This document shows, piece by piece, positions 30,227-40,242 of a DNA stretch of 64,000 nucleotides (positions are counted from its first letter, which is position 1; every line of letters begins with the position of its first letter). The DNA comes from Microvirga flocculans ATCC BAA-817 (GTDB lineage: Bacteria; Pseudomonadota; Alphaproteobacteria; Rhizobiales; Beijerinckiaceae). Position numbers and translations under genes: made by a program. The stretch is taken from contig NZ_JAEA01000010.1 of NCBI RefSeq assembly GCF_000518665.1, positions 124,001-188,000 on the forward strand, written 5' to 3'. Below the pieces are notes generated by a model. The model ran no database searches and was not told the DNA's origin. It saw nothing but the letters and a program-made list of their open reading frames with translations.

Positions 30227-31504
30227 TCATTTCCGCTCGGCGGCCTGCGCGGCGCCGATGGGCTGGGGCATGTTCAGCGAGGAGCGGGAGGGCTGCTGCC
30301 GGTTGGCTGCCGGAGCAGCGCCTTCCGGCGCCGGGGCGGCGGAGCCCACGGGCCGCGCGACGACCTCTGCGCCAGGGCGCACGCGCTGCACGCCCAGCAC
30401 GACGATGGTCTCGCCTGGCTTGAGCCCGTCCACCACCTCGACCTTGCCGCCCTGGCGCTGGCCGATGACGATGACGCGGCGCTCTACCTTGTTGTCCTTC
30501 ACCGGGTAGACGATCTGGCGCAGGCCCTCGCTGACGATGGCTTCTTCCGGCACCACGACCGCATCGTCCTTGGTGGATACCTCAAGGGCGACGGAGAGGA
30601 ACATGCCGGGCTTGAGCGCCTCGTCCGGGTTGTCGAACTCGGCGGTCAGCCGCACGGTGCGGGTCGCGGTATCGACGCGCGGATCGATGGTGGAAACGGT
30701 GCCCTTGAAGATGCGGTCCCGATAGGCGGCGGCGGTGGCGTTCACCGTCTGGCCCGGCTGGAGGCGGCCGAGAAGGTTCTCCGGCACCGCGAAGTCGAGG
30801 CGCACCTTTGACAGATCGTCGAGGGACGTGATGCGGGTGCCGGGAGCCACATAGGCGCCGAGCGAGACCGAGCGCGTTCCGACGCGGCCGGCGAAGGGGG
30901 CGCGGATGGTCAGTTCGTCGAGCCGGGCCTCGGCGGCCTTGCGCTGGGCCTGGGCGGAGGCGATCGAGCCTTCGAGAGATTTCATCTGGGCCGTCAGGTC
31001 ATCGACCTGCGCTCCGGTGCCCGCCCCCGTGCGGTTGAGGGCCTGGGCGCGCTCGAGCTTGATCGCGACCTCGTTGCGCAGCGCCGTGGCGCGGCTCGCC
31101 TCGGCGATGGCCTGCTCGATCGCGGCCCGGCGCTCGGCGGCATCGAACTGGACGAGCATGTCCCCGGCCTTGACCTTCTGGCCCTCCTCGAAGCCGATCT
31201 GGTCGATGATGCCCGCCACCTTGGCGGTCACGGTGATCGATTCATAGGCACGCAGCGTGCCGACCGATTCCCGGACCTCGACGATCCGTCCGGTCCTGAC
31301 CGTATCGACCTCGACCGTGGCCGGACCCATCGGGCCGCCGCGGCCCCGGCCTCCCGGAGCGCCGGCCTCCTGACCTGCGGGCTGGCTCACATAGGCGCCG
31401 ATCACGGGCATATTGGCCAAGTGGCCGCCCTTATAGGCATACCACCCGCCAAAGCCTGCCGCCCCCAGCACGGCAATGACGGCGAGTTGACCGGACACAC
31501 GCAT
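30227..31504 (-). CDS. RND efflux periplasmic adaptor (membrane fusion protein)
   Basis: Adaptor linking the inner-membrane pump to an outer-membrane channel. The 425-aa protein has an N-terminal anchor/signal (LAVIAVLGAAGFGGWYAY), the lipoyl-like half motifs ITVTAKVAGIIDQIGFEEG and IRAPFAGRVGTRSVSLG, a helical hairpin between them and beta-barrel/MP domains, with a Pro/Ala-rich tail. It is the first gene of a two-gene operon with the RND pump. Confidence 0.93.
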   Translation of the reverse strand: MRVSGQLAVIAVLGAAGFGGWYAYKGGHLANMPVIGAYVSQPAGQEAGAPGGRGRGGPMGPATVEVDTVRTGRIVEVRESVGTLRAYESITVTAKVAGIIDQIGFEEGQKVKAGDMLVQFDAAERRAAIEQAIAEASRATALRNEVAIKLERAQALNRTGAGTGAQVDDLTAQMKSLEGSIASAQAQRKAAEARLDELTIRAPFAGRVGTRSVSLGAYVAPGTRITSLDDLSKVRLDFAVPENLLGRLQPGQTVNATAAAYRDRIFKGTVSTIDPRVDTATRTVRLTAEFDNPDEALKPGMFLSVALEVSTKDDAVVVPEEAIVSEGLRQIVYPVKDNKVERRVIVIGQRQGGKVEVVDGLKPGETIVVLGVQRVRPGAEVVARPVGSAAPAPEGAAPAANRQQPSRSSLNMPQPIGAAQAAERK

Positions 31505-31704
31505 GCTCGCTCCTTGACCTCTGTCTTCGATCTTTGTCGTTTAAGAATGCCGGAATGGTCCTAGCACAATATATGCCAATTACCCCGAACGGATCCGTCT
31601 GAACACGATGTTTTGTATTACGATTTCGTAATCTGCGGTTCCGCCGTAACGAAAGGTACGGCCGCAATCGCCTTGACCGGGAGGCTCGCCTCCGTCATAC
31701 CGGT

Positions 31705-31746
31705 CGGCGGGACACCTCTCCCCACCGAGAGGCGCCCATCTGAAAG
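31705..31746 (+). promoter_or_regulatory. serC leader hairpin (candidate serC RNA motif)
   Basis: Just upstream of the serC ribosome site, GGCG pairs with CGCC and, inside it, CCTCT pairs with AGAGG around an unpaired CCCCACCG loop; a second hairpin GGAGGC/GCCTCC lies about 20 bases earlier. A structured serC leader is described for alphaproteobacteria, and this matches in position and general form. I cannot score it against the covariance model here. Confidence 0.5.
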
Positions 31747-31756
31747 GATGGATCAC

Positions 31757-32929
31757 ATGACAAGCCTGCCCGCCGCGCGCCCGCGCGCGCCCTTCTTTTC
31801 GTCCGGCCCCTGCGCGAAGCGCCCCGGATGGTCTCTCCAAAACCTCAAGACCGACAGCCTCGGCCGCTCGCATCGCGCCAAGCTCGGCAAGGCGCGCCTG
31901 AAGCTCGCCATCGACCTGACCCGCGAGGTTCTGGAGGTCCCGGCCGATTACCGTATCGGCATCGTGCCTGCCTCCGATACCGGCGCAGTGGAGATGGTGC
32001 TGTGGTCGATGCTGGGCGCGCGTCCCGTCGACATGCTGGCCTGGGAAAGCTTCGGCGAGGGCTGGGTCACGGATGTGCTCAAGCAGCTCAAGCTCCCCGA
32101 CGCCCGCGTGATCAACGCACCCTACGGCGAACTGCCCGATCTCTCGCAGGTGGATACGAAGACCCGCGACGTGGTCTTCACGTGGAACGGCACCACCTCC
32201 GGCGTGCGCGTGCCCGACGCGAACTGGATCGCCGCCGACCGCGAAGGTCTCACGATCTGCGACGCGACCTCCGCCGCCTTCGCGCAGAAGCTCGATTTCT
32301 CGAAGCTCGACGTGGTCACTTTCTCCTGGCAGAAAGTGCTCGGCGGCGAAGCGGCCCACGGCATGCTCATCCTCTCGCCGCGCGCGGTGGATCGGCTCGA
32401 AAGCTACAAGCCCGCCTGGCCGCTGCCGAAGATCTTCCGCATGACCAAGGGCGGAAAGCTCATCGAGGGCATCTTCGAGGGCGAGACCATCAACACGCCG
32501 TCCATGCTCGCGGTCGAGGATTACATCGACGCCCTCGAATGGGCGAAATCCATCGGCGGGCTCAATGCGCTCGTCGCCAAGGCCGATTCCAACGCCAAGG
32601 TCATCCACGACTGGGTCGCGAAGACGCCGTGGATCGCCAACCTCGCGAAGGATCGAAAGACCGCGTCCAACACCAGCGTGTGCCTCGTCATCGCCGATCC
32701 GGACGTGGTCGCGAAGGGGCAGGAAGCCGTGGCGCAGGTCGCCAAGGGCATCACGTCGGCGCTCGACAAGGAAGGCGTGGCCTTCGACATCGGCGCCTAT
32801 CGCGATGCGCCTCCAGGTTTGCGCATCTGGTGCGGCGCGACGGTGGAGAAATCGGATCTCGAAGCCCTGACGCCGTGGCTCGACTGGGCCTTCGCGCAGG
32901 AAAAGGCGAAGCTCGCGAAAGCAGCTTAA
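31757..32929 (+). CDS. serC: Phosphoserine aminotransferase
   Basis: PLP enzyme converting 3-phosphohydroxypyruvate to phosphoserine (and acting in pyridoxine synthesis). The 390-aa length and the opening [15 protein letters not shown] are typical of the alphaproteobacterial SerC subfamily. The PLP lysine lies in [16 protein letters not shown], and the C-terminal RIWCGATVE is conserved. The ATG at 31757 is chosen for the AAAGGA about 10 bp upstream. It pairs with serA, 118 bp downstream. Confidence 0.95.
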   Translation: MTSLPAARPRAPFFSSGPCAKRPGWSLQNLKTDSLGRSHRAKLGKARLKLAIDLTREVLEVPADYRIGIVPASDTGAVEMVLWSMLGARPVDMLAWESFGEGWVTDVLKQLKLPDARVINAPYGELPDLSQVDTKTRDVVFTWNGTTSGVRVPDANWIAADREGLTICDATSAAFAQKLDFSKLDVVTFSWQKVLGGEAAHGMLILSPRAVDRLESYKPAWPLPKIFRMTKGGKLIEGIFEGETINTPSMLAVEDYIDALEWAKSIGGLNALVAKADSNAKVIHDWVAKTPWIANLAKDRKTASNTSVCLVIADPDVVAKGQEAVAQVAKGITSALDKEGVAFDIGAYRDAPPGLRIWCGATVEKSDLEALTPWLDWAFAQEKAKLAKAA

Positions 32930-32939
32930 GGACAAGACA

Positions 32940-32980
32940 CGTCATCCCGGACGTAGGCTCTGCCGCGATCCGGGATCGCT
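32940..32980. repeat. Dispersed palindromic repeat, copy B (serC-serA gap)
   Basis: CGTCATCCCGGACG with the opposing arm ATCCGGGATCG, the same arms as copy A near ruvC but with a different loop. Confidence 0.65.
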
Positions 32981-33003
32981 CAAACCAGCCAGTCTCCCAT
33001 CAT

Positions 33004-33033
33004 GATCCCGCGCTGCGCTCGGCCGGGATGACG
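33004..33033. repeat. Dispersed palindromic repeat, copy C (inverted relative to B)
   Basis: GATCCCG and CGGGATGACG arms; its reverse complement begins CGTCATCCCGG like copies A and B. B and C together face each other and could form one long hairpin between serC and serA. Confidence 0.6.
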
Positions 33034-33047
33034 CCACAGGTGCATTC

Positions 33048-34640
33048 ATGCCCGCTCCCCGCGTACTCATTTCCGACGCCCTGTCTCCTGCCGCCGTGCA
33101 GATCTTCAAGGATCGCGGCATCGAGGTCGACTTTCAGCCCGATCTCGGCAAGGACAAGGACAAGCTCGCCGCCATCATCGGCAATTACGACGGCCTTGCG
33201 ATCCGCTCCGCCACCAAGGTGACGGCGAAGATCCTCGAACAGGCCAAGAACCTGAAGGTGATCGGCCGCGCCGGCATCGGCGTGGACAATGTCGAGATCC
33301 CCGCCGCGACGGCGAAGGGCATCATCGTCATGAACACGCCCTTCGGCAATTCCATCACCACCGCCGAGCACGCGGTTGCGATGATGTTCGCGCTCGCGCG
33401 CCAGATCCCGCAGGCCGATGCGTCCACGCAGGCCGGCAAGTGGGAGAAGAACCGCTTCATGGGCGTGGAGCTCACAGGCAAAGTTCTCGGAATCATCGGC
33501 TGCGGCAACATCGGCTCGATCGTCGCCGACCGCGCCATCGGTCTGCGCATGAAGGTCATCGCCTACGATCCCTTCCTCTCTCCGGAACGCGCCGTCGAAC
33601 TCGGCGTGGAGAAGGTTGAGCTCGACGACCTGCTCCGCCGCGCCGACATCATCACGCTGCATGTGCCGATGACGGAGAAGACGAAGAACGTGCTCTCCGC
33701 TGATAACATCGCCAAGACCAAGAAAGGCGTGCGCATCATCAACTGCGCCCGTGGCGGCCTCGTCGACGAGGTGGCTTTGCGCGCGGCCCTCGATTCCGGC
33801 CATGTGGCCGGCGCCGCCTTCGACGTATTCGTCGAGGAGCCCGCGCTTGCCAACCCGCTCTTCGGTCATCCCAACGTGGTCTGCACGCCGCATCTGGGCG
33901 CGGCCACCACGGAGGCGCAGGAAAACGTGGCGCTGCAAGTGGCCGAGCAGATGTCGGACTACCTGCTGCAGGGCGCGATCCAGAATGCGGTGAACTTCCC
34001 GTCGATCACGGCGGAGGAAGCGCCGCGCCTGAAGCCCTTCGTGGCGCTTGCGGAAAAGCTCGGCTCCTTCCTGGGCCAGCTCACGGAAGCGCCGATCAAG
34101 GGCATCCGCATCGAGTATGAGGGCGCGGTGGCCGAGATGAACACCCGTGCGCTCACCTCCGCCGCGGTGACCGGGGTGCTGCGTCCCTTCCTGCAGGACA
34201 TCAACATGGTATCGGCGCCCGTCGTCGCGCGCGAGCGCGGCATCACGGTCGAGGAGGTCAAGCGTGAGAACGCGGCGCGCGACTATGAGAGCTTCATCCG
34301 CATCATCGTCGATGCGGAGGACATGGCGCGCCACGCCGGCGGCACCGTATTCCAGGACGGCAAGCCACGCGTCACCGAGATCCGCCACATCGCGGTCGAT
34401 GCGGAATTCGCGCCGCACATGATCTATGTGCGCAATGACGACAAGCCCGGCTTCATCGGGCGCTTCGGAACGCTCCTCGGCGAGTCCGGCGTGAACGTCG
34501 CGACCTTCGCGCTGGGCCGCGACAAGCCCGGCGGCGACGCGATCTGCTTCGTCTCCGTCGACCAGCCCGTGTCGGAGGAACTCCTGCGCCGGATCGAGGA
34601 AATCCCGCAGGTCAAGCGCGCCCGCGCCGTGCGCTTCTAA
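33048..34640 (+). CDS. serA: D-3-phosphoglycerate dehydrogenase
   Basis: First step of serine synthesis, oxidising 3-phosphoglycerate with NAD. The 530-aa protein is the long form: substrate-binding N-terminus, Rossmann motif [10 protein letters not shown] (about residues 148-157), catalytic Arg in [10 protein letters not shown], catalytic His in CTPHLGAAT, then an intervening domain and a C-terminal ACT domain (about residues 455-530, [19 protein letters not shown]) that can give serine feedback. Forms a serC-serA-purU run. Confidence 0.97.
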   Translation: MPAPRVLISDALSPAAVQIFKDRGIEVDFQPDLGKDKDKLAAIIGNYDGLAIRSATKVTAKILEQAKNLKVIGRAGIGVDNVEIPAATAKGIIVMNTPFGNSITTAEHAVAMMFALARQIPQADASTQAGKWEKNRFMGVELTGKVLGIIGCGNIGSIVADRAIGLRMKVIAYDPFLSPERAVELGVEKVELDDLLRRADIITLHVPMTEKTKNVLSADNIAKTKKGVRIINCARGGLVDEVALRAALDSGHVAGAAFDVFVEEPALANPLFGHPNVVCTPHLGAATTEAQENVALQVAEQMSDYLLQGAIQNAVNFPSITAEEAPRLKPFVALAEKLGSFLGQLTEAPIKGIRIEYEGAVAEMNTRALTSAAVTGVLRPFLQDINMVSAPVVARERGITVEEVKRENAARDYESFIRIIVDAEDMARHAGGTVFQDGKPRVTEIRHIAVDAEFAPHMIYVRNDDKPGFIGRFGTLLGESGVNVATFALGRDKPGGDAICFVSVDQPVSEELLRRIEEIPQVKRARAVRF

Positions 34641-34662
34641 CGAGGGCCGAAAGGAACGCATC

Positions 34663-35535
34663 ATGCCATCATCCCTGCCGCAGCGCTTCGTCCTGACGCT
34701 CGCCTGTGCGAACCGTCCCGGTATCGTCGCGGCCGTGGCAGGGCACCTGTCGGATGCGGGCCTCAACATCCTCGACGCCCAGCAATACGACGACACGCAG
34801 ACGGACCGCTTCTTCATGCGCGTCGTCTTCGACCCGGTATCGGGCGAAACCCATCTCGATATGCTCGAGAAGGGTTTTGCGCCGCTCGCCGAGCGCTTCG
34901 GCATGACCTGGACCCTGCGCGACAAGAATGAGAAGCGCCGGGTCATGCTGCTGGTGTCGAAATTCGACCATTGCCTCGCCGATCTCATCTACCGCTGGCG
35001 CATCGGCGAGCTGGATTTCGAGCCTGCCGGCGTCATCGCCAACCATCCGCTCGAGACCTATGGTCATGTGGGCCTCGGCGACATCCCGTTCCACTATCTG
35101 CCCGTCACGAAGGACACGAAGCTCGAGCAGGAGGCGAAGCTCTGGGAGATCATCCGTGAATCCCGGGCGGATCTGGTCGTGCTCGCCCGCTACATGCAGG
35201 TTCTCTCGGATGGCTTGGCTGCGAAGCTCGCCGGGCGCTGCATCAACATCCATCATTCGTTCCTTCCGAGCTTCAAGGGCGCCAAGCCCTATCATCAGGC
35301 TCATGCCCGTGGCGTGAAGCTGATCGGCGCGACCGCGCATTATGTCACCTCGGACCTCGACGAGGGTCCGATCATCGCGCAGGACGTGGAGTCGATCACC
35401 CATCGCGACAGCGCTGACGATCTCGTCCGGAAAGGTCGCGACATCGAGCGCCGCGTTCTCGCCCGCGCCGTGCGCTACCACCTGGAGGACCGCATCCTCC
35501 TCAATGGCCGCAAGACGGTGGTCTTCGCGGATTAG
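34663..35535 (+). CDS. purU: Formyltetrahydrofolate deformylase
   Basis: Hydrolyses 10-formyl-THF to formate and THF, balancing one-carbon pools. The 290-aa protein has an N-terminal ACT domain (about residues 8-85) and a formyltransferase-like domain with the catalytic Asn and His in [12 protein letters not shown] (Asn195, His197) and Asp233 in DEGPII. It follows serA by 22 bp, which is sensible because serine feeds the one-carbon pool. Confidence 0.94.
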   Translation: MPSSLPQRFVLTLACANRPGIVAAVAGHLSDAGLNILDAQQYDDTQTDRFFMRVVFDPVSGETHLDMLEKGFAPLAERFGMTWTLRDKNEKRRVMLLVSKFDHCLADLIYRWRIGELDFEPAGVIANHPLETYGHVGLGDIPFHYLPVTKDTKLEQEAKLWEIIRESRADLVVLARYMQVLSDGLAAKLAGRCINIHHSFLPSFKGAKPYHQAHARGVKLIGATAHYVTSDLDEGPIIAQDVESITHRDSADDLVRKGRDIERRVLARAVRYHLEDRILLNGRKTVVFAD

Positions 35536-35564
35536 AGCTGCGCGATGGCCGGGGCGATCCGGTT

Positions 35565-36467
35565 TTACTTGCGCTCCGCCAGCCAGATGCCGCCGAGGAC
35601 GAGGAACAGGCCGAGCGCGTGATAGAGCGCGAAGGGCTCGCCCAGGAGCAGCACGGCGAGCAAGGCCCCGAAGACCGGAACGAGATTGACGAAGAGGCCC
35701 GCCCGCGCGGGGCCGATCAACTCCACGCCACGGATGAAGAAGACCTGCGACACGAGCGATGGCATGAGGCCCACATAGAGCAGAATGAGCCAGCCCTGCG
35801 GCGTCGGCCATTGCACGGCCCCCTGCCGGATCTCGAGCGCCAGGAGCGGCAGGGATGTCAGGAAAGCCACTACGGCAAGGGCCGCGAAGAAGACGAGCCC
35901 TGGAAGCGCCGGCCGATGGCGCAGGCCCAGGGTGTAGCCCGCGTAGAGCACGCAGGCGATCAGCGTCCATACGTCGCCGATATTGAGGCCCAGCGTCTTG
36001 AGAATGTGGAGGTCGGCCTTCACCGAGACCAGCACGACGCCCAGCAGGGTCACGATCATGCCGAGCACCTGCAGCGGGATCACGCGCGCGTGGAAGAACA
36101 GCACGGTACCCATGAGCACGAGCACGGGGATGGAGCCCTGGAAGATCGTCAGGTTCACGGCGGTCGTGTGGTGCGCGGCGGCGTAGAAGAGCGCATTGAA
36201 GGCCGTGAAGCCGAACATGCCCATGAGCATGGTGAAGAGCCAGCGCTCCCGGATCTTCGGCCACTCGGCCACGACCTGCCTTCCCACCAGGGGGAGCAGG
36301 ACGAGCACCACGATCACCCAGCGGAGGCAGGTGAGGACCATGGGCGAGACCTGGCCGATGGCGAGCCGTCCGGCGATGGCGTTGCCGCCCCACATCAGGG
36401 CCGTGAGCGTCAAAAGCAGGTAGGCCTGCCCCCATATTCCTTGCCAGATCGAATGCAGGATTTTCAT
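35565..36467 (-). CDS. EamA/DMT-superfamily transporter
   Basis: A 300-aa membrane protein with about ten helices in two EamA repeats; the ends of the repeats carry FFHARVIPLQVLGMIVTLLGVVL and LLGEPFALYHALGLFLVLGGIWLA. Such proteins export metabolites or amino acids; the substrate is unknown. The ATG at 36467 starts the conserved part; the open frame continues to 36590 but overlaps the divergent neighbour's start region. Confidence 0.85.
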   Translation of the reverse strand: MKILHSIWQGIWGQAYLLLTLTALMWGGNAIAGRLAIGQVSPMVLTCLRWVIVVLVLLPLVGRQVVAEWPKIRERWLFTMLMGMFGFTAFNALFYAAAHHTTAVNLTIFQGSIPVLVLMGTVLFFHARVIPLQVLGMIVTLLGVVLVSVKADLHILKTLGLNIGDVWTLIACVLYAGYTLGLRHRPALPGLVFFAALAVVAFLTSLPLLALEIRQGAVQWPTPQGWLILLYVGLMPSLVSQVFFIRGVELIGPARAGLFVNLVPVFGALLAVLLLGEPFALYHALGLFLVLGGIWLAERK

Positions 36468-36544
36468 GGAGGGCAGAACCTCGTAAAGCTTGCAGTCGCG
36501 CGCAGCTTCGCTAAACCGGCGCGGAATGGAAGCGGGTGAAGGGT

Positions 36545-37408
36545 ATGGCCTTAAGGTTTCTGGTGGTCGAGGGCAATACGCGGGGCGCAAGGCAGGCCCA
36601 CAAGGAAAACTATGGACTTACGCCCTCGGAGTCCTATGCGGAGGTGATCCGGAGCATCGCGGAGGATGCCGTCTGCGACATCGCCTTCCCGGCGGATGAG
36701 GGCGCGAACCTGCCCGACGCGGCGGGTTTGGAATCCTATGACGGGATCGTGCTCACCGGTTCGCATCTCAACATCTATGACCGCACGCCCGAGATCTTAA
36801 GCCAGATCGAGCTGATGCGGTCGGTCTATGCCTCCCGCACACCGTCCTTCGGCTCCTGCTGGGGGTTGCAGGTGGCGGCGGTCGCGGCCGAGGGTGACGT
36901 ACGCCAGAACCCGTTCGGCCGCGAGGTTGGCATTGCCCGCAAGCTCACCCTGACGGAGGCTGGACGCAGCCATCCGCTGCTCGGGGGACGCCCGGCTTCC
37001 TACGACGCGCCCGCCATCCATCTCGACATGGTCACTGCCCTGCCGGAGGACAGCATCGTGCTGGCGAGCAATGCCGTCTCCCCGGTCCAGGCCGCCGAGA
37101 TCCGAAAGGATGGCGGCGTGTTCTGGGGCGTGCAGTACCATCCGGAGTTTTCCTTGAGCGAATTGGCCTCACTCCTGAGACGCCGCACGGATATCCTCGT
37201 GCGGGAGGGCTTCTGTCGGACGGAGGAAGAGGCGCTGGCCTATGCGGACGATCTGGCCGCCCTCGATCGGGATCCGGCCCGCTTCGACCTCGCCTGGCGG
37301 CACGGCATCGATGCGGAGGTTCTCGAGCCCCAGCGCCGCACCCGCGAAATCCGCAATTTCATCGAGCACAAGGTCAGGACGGAAAAGAGCGCGCGCGGCC
37401 GGGCTTGA
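36545..37408 (+). CDS. Class I glutamine amidotransferase-like protein
   Basis: A 287-aa protein with the amidotransferase triad: nucleophile Cys105 in FGSCWGLQ, His198 and Glu200 in VQYHPEF, and the oxyanion stretch VLTGSHLNIYD. It resembles GMP synthase-like amidotransferase proteins that act alone; the acceptor is unknown. An in-frame GTG at 36536 is possible, but GAAGGG about 4 bp upstream favours the ATG at 36545. About 70 residues follow the triad, with a basic tail. Confidence 0.82.
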   Translation: MALRFLVVEGNTRGARQAHKENYGLTPSESYAEVIRSIAEDAVCDIAFPADEGANLPDAAGLESYDGIVLTGSHLNIYDRTPEILSQIELMRSVYASRTPSFGSCWGLQVAAVAAEGDVRQNPFGREVGIARKLTLTEAGRSHPLLGGRPASYDAPAIHLDMVTALPEDSIVLASNAVSPVQAAEIRKDGGVFWGVQYHPEFSLSELASLLRRRTDILVREGFCRTEEEALAYADDLAALDRDPARFDLAWRHGIDAEVLEPQRRTREIRNFIEHKVRTEKSARGRA

Positions 37409-37599
37409 GGCGCGGCAACAGAATCGAATCCCTGGTTAAGCCGGTCGCGTCTTTTCGGGGGCGCCAAGGCTTCGCTGCGGAACCGCCTGAAAACCATATT
37501 CCCGCCGCTACCGATGCATATGATGCATGGCTCAAGGCTCATTCCGCCTTGACCTGAGGCGCATGATCCACCATGAGGGTTTGCAAGGTTTTTAACCCA

Positions 37600-37626
37600 A
37601 CCCTGGCCTTGCGCCGGGGTTTTTTA
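37600..37626 (+). terminator. Terminator-like hairpin 18 bp before purA (possible attenuator)
   Basis: ACCCTGGC (37600-37607) pairs with GCCGGGGT (37613-37620) and is followed by six T. It ends so close to the purA ATG (37644) that no promoter fits between them, so purA mRNA must pass through it. An upstream GGGTT (37577-37581) could pair with either of two AACCC copies, one of which overlaps the hairpin arm. Confidence 0.6.
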
Positions 37627-37643
37627 TTGTGAGGGTTTGAGCG

Positions 37644-38936
37644 ATGGCGAACGTGGTTGTCGTGGGCGCCCAATGGGGCGACGAGGGCAAGGGCAAGATC
37701 GTCGACTGGCTGTCCGAACAGGCGGACGTGGTCGTGCGGTTCCAGGGCGGTCACAATGCCGGCCACACCCTCGTGATCGGCGACAAGGTCTACAAGCTTT
37801 CGCTTCTCCCGTCCGGCGTCGTGCGCCCGGGAAAGCTGTCCGTCATCGGCAACGGCGTGGTGCTCGATCCGCATGCGCTCGCCGGCGAGGTGGAACGCCT
37901 GGCCGAGCAGGGGGTCTCGATCACCCGCGAGAACCTGCGCGTCGCCGAGAACGCCACGTTGATTCTCTCCATCCACCGCGAGCTCGATGCCCTTCGGGAA
38001 AGCGGTAGCGCCGGAACGAAGATCGGCACCACCAAGCGCGGCATCGGCCCGGCCTACGAGGACAAGGTCGGCCGCCGTGCGATCCGCCTCATGGACCTCG
38101 CCGACCTGTCCGCGCTGCCTGAGAAGATCGACCGGCTGCTCACCCATCACAATGCGCTGCGCCGCGGCTTCGGCTTGGCGGAGTTCGAGCCGAAGGCGAT
38201 CTACGAGGAGCTGGCCTCCATCGCGCCCAAGGTTCTGCCCTACATGGACGCCGTGTGGCGGCTGCTCGACGAGGAGCGCCGGTCCGGCAAGCGCATCCTG
38301 TTCGAAGGCGCGCAGGGCGCGCTTCTCGATGTCGATCACGGCACCTATCCCTTCGTGACCTCGTCCAACACGGTGGCCGGTCAGGCGGCCACGGGCTCGG
38401 GCCTCGGCCCGGGCGGCGTCGGTTACGTGCTCGGCATCGCCAAGGCCTATACGACCCGCGTGGGCGAGGGGCCGTTCCCGACCGAGCTGTTCGACGAGAC
38501 CGGCGAGCTGATCGGACAGAAGGGCAAGGAATTCGGTGTGGTCACGGGCCGCAAGCGCCGCTGCGGCTGGTTCGACGCCACCCTGGTGCGCCAGACCGTG
38601 CGCACCTCCGGCATCGACGGCATCGCGCTCACCAAGCTCGACATCCTCGACGGCTTCGAGACCATCAAGATCGGCGTCGGCTACAGGCTCGATGGCGAGA
38701 CCATCGACTATTTCCCGGCGAGCCAGGGGGCTCAGGCCCGGGTCGAGCCGATCTACGAGGAGATCGAGGGCTGGAGCGGGTCGACTGCGGGCGCCCGGTC
38801 GTGGGCCGACCTGCCCGCCCAGGCCATCAAGTATGTCCGCCGCATCGAGGAACTGATCGGCGCGCCCGTCGCAGTGCTCTCCACCTCGCCGGAGCGTGAC
38901 GACACAATCCTCATGAAGAACCCGTTTGAGGGTTGA
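37644..38936 (+). CDS. purA: Adenylosuccinate synthetase
   Basis: Joins IMP and aspartate with GTP in the AMP branch of purine synthesis. The 430-aa protein has the GTP-binding WGDEGKGK (residues ~11-18), GGHNAGHT with the catalytic His, [13 protein letters not shown], and [19 protein letters not shown] about 8 bp upstream supports the start. A terminator-like hairpin lies in its leader. Confidence 0.97.
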   Translation: MANVVVVGAQWGDEGKGKIVDWLSEQADVVVRFQGGHNAGHTLVIGDKVYKLSLLPSGVVRPGKLSVIGNGVVLDPHALAGEVERLAEQGVSITRENLRVAENATLILSIHRELDALRESGSAGTKIGTTKRGIGPAYEDKVGRRAIRLMDLADLSALPEKIDRLLTHHNALRRGFGLAEFEPKAIYEELASIAPKVLPYMDAVWRLLDEERRSGKRILFEGAQGALLDVDHGTYPFVTSSNTVAGQAATGSGLGPGGVGYVLGIAKAYTTRVGEGPFPTELFDETGELIGQKGKEFGVVTGRKRRCGWFDATLVRQTVRTSGIDGIALTKLDILDGFETIKIGVGYRLDGETIDYFPASQGAQARVEPIYEEIEGWSGSTAGARSWADLPAQAIKYVRRIEELIGAPVAVLSTSPERDDTILMKNPFEG

Positions 38937-38970
38937 CGGCGAGGCCTCGGAGGGTCCATTTCGAGGAGAA

Positions 38971-40164
38971 ATGGCAGATTATTACCCTCTCATCGCACGG
39001 GCCGTCGAAGGCCTGCCCGAGCAGACCCCCGACAAGCGGCACGCCGTCTACGAGCGTGCCCGCACGGCTTTGGTCGCTCAGCTTCGCTCTCTCAACCCGC
39101 CCCTGACGGAGCCGGAGATCCAGAGGGAAAGCCGTTCTCTGGACGAGGCCATCGCCCGGGTCGAGGCGGATTACGCGGCTCCGGCCGGTTTCGATGCCGA
39201 CGCCTTCGCCTCCGTGCTGGCGGACGATCGCGCCGCTCACGCGATGCTTGAGGCGTCCCGCGGCGCCGCCTCGGTTCACGGCCTGCGGGCTCCGGCTCCC
39301 GAGCCGGCTCCGGAGGTCGAGGCGGCCGAGGAGCATGCTCTTTCCGAACCCGTGGTGGCCCGGCCCAAGATCGACAGCCGTCCTCATCCTGCCATGCAGA
39401 ACAAGGGGCGGATGCGGACAGTCATCTTCGGCTCGGTTCTGGCGCTCGTCATTGCGGCCATTGCCGCCTTCGCCTTCATGTGGCGCGACAAGCCCGAGAA
39501 CCTGGCTCCCGAAACCCCGGCCGCGGAGGCCCAGCCGCCTGCGCCCGCCGATTCCAAGATCAACGAGAGGGTCGGCGGACAGGCTCCGCCGGCGGGAGCG
39601 CCTGCCGCACGGCAGCAGGCCGGTGCCGTGCAGCGGGCCGTCTTCTATGAGGAGGATCCCGCCAATCCGCAGACGCCCCGGGCCCTGGTCGGGCGCGTGG
39701 TCTGGCGGTTCGAGGACATGAACCCCGGTCAGGGCCAGTCCCTGGAGCGGGCAGTGATCGCCGATGTGGACATTCCCGATGCCGGACTGACCATGAAGAT
39801 GGTCCTGCGGCGAAACCTCGACACGACCCTGCCGGCGTCGCACACGGTCGAGCTCACCTTCACGACCCGCCAGGGCGACATGGCCCGCGTGATCCGGGAT
39901 GTGGGCCTTCTCCAGTTCAAGAGCGAGGAGGCGGCCCGCGGCACGCCGGTTGCGGGACTGCCCGTGCCGGTGCGGGAAAACCTGTTCCTGATCGGCCTTT
40001 CCAACCTGGAGAGCGACGTGGTGCGCAACACGCAGCTCTTCGTGCGCCGCAACTGGATCGACCTGCCGGTGCGCATGGCCTCCGGCCAGCGCGCGATCCT
40101 GAGCTTCGAGAAGGGCGGCTCCGGCGAGCAGATCCTGAACGACGCCTTCAGCCGCTGGCAGTGA
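38971..40164 (+). CDS. Conserved single-span membrane protein of unknown function
   Basis: A 397-aa protein whose first ~150 residues are cytosolic and acidic, followed by one membrane helix (VIFGSVLALVIAAIAAFAF, about residues 151-169), a Pro/Ala-rich linker and a C-terminal domain rich in beta strands (VVWRFEDMNPG to QRAILSFEKG). I do not recognise a named family. The ATG at 38971 has GAGGAG upstream; the frame opens at 38926. It lies between purA and a shared terminator. Confidence 0.75.
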   Translation: MADYYPLIARAVEGLPEQTPDKRHAVYERARTALVAQLRSLNPPLTEPEIQRESRSLDEAIARVEADYAAPAGFDADAFASVLADDRAAHAMLEASRGAASVHGLRAPAPEPAPEVEAAEEHALSEPVVARPKIDSRPHPAMQNKGRMRTVIFGSVLALVIAAIAAFAFMWRDKPENLAPETPAAEAQPPAPADSKINERVGGQAPPAGAPAARQQAGAVQRAVFYEEDPANPQTPRALVGRVVWRFEDMNPGQGQSLERAVIADVDIPDAGLTMKMVLRRNLDTTLPASHTVELTFTTRQGDMARVIRDVGLLQFKSEEAARGTPVAGLPVPVRENLFLIGLSNLESDVVRNTQLFVRRNWIDLPVRMASGQRAILSFEKGGSGEQILNDAFSRWQ

Positions 40165-40188
40165 TCGGAACAGAAAGGCCCGGACAGC

Positions 40189-40216
40189 AAAAAGCCGCGC
40201 ATCGCGCGGCTTTTTT
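40189..40216. terminator. Bidirectional terminator between the membrane protein gene and rpoH
   Basis: AAAAAGCCGCGC and GCGCGGCTTTTTT around a 3-nt loop give A- and T-runs on both sides. The two flanking genes converge on it. Confidence 0.85.
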
Positions 40217-40242
40217 CGTGAGGATCAGGCCTTTTCGTGGGC

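Noticed and set aside
37573..37632. 19-codon leader peptide overlapping the purA terminator hairpin
   Set aside because: No ribosome site and no run of regulatory codons; the frame probably arises by chance, although the hairpin itself is kept as a finding.
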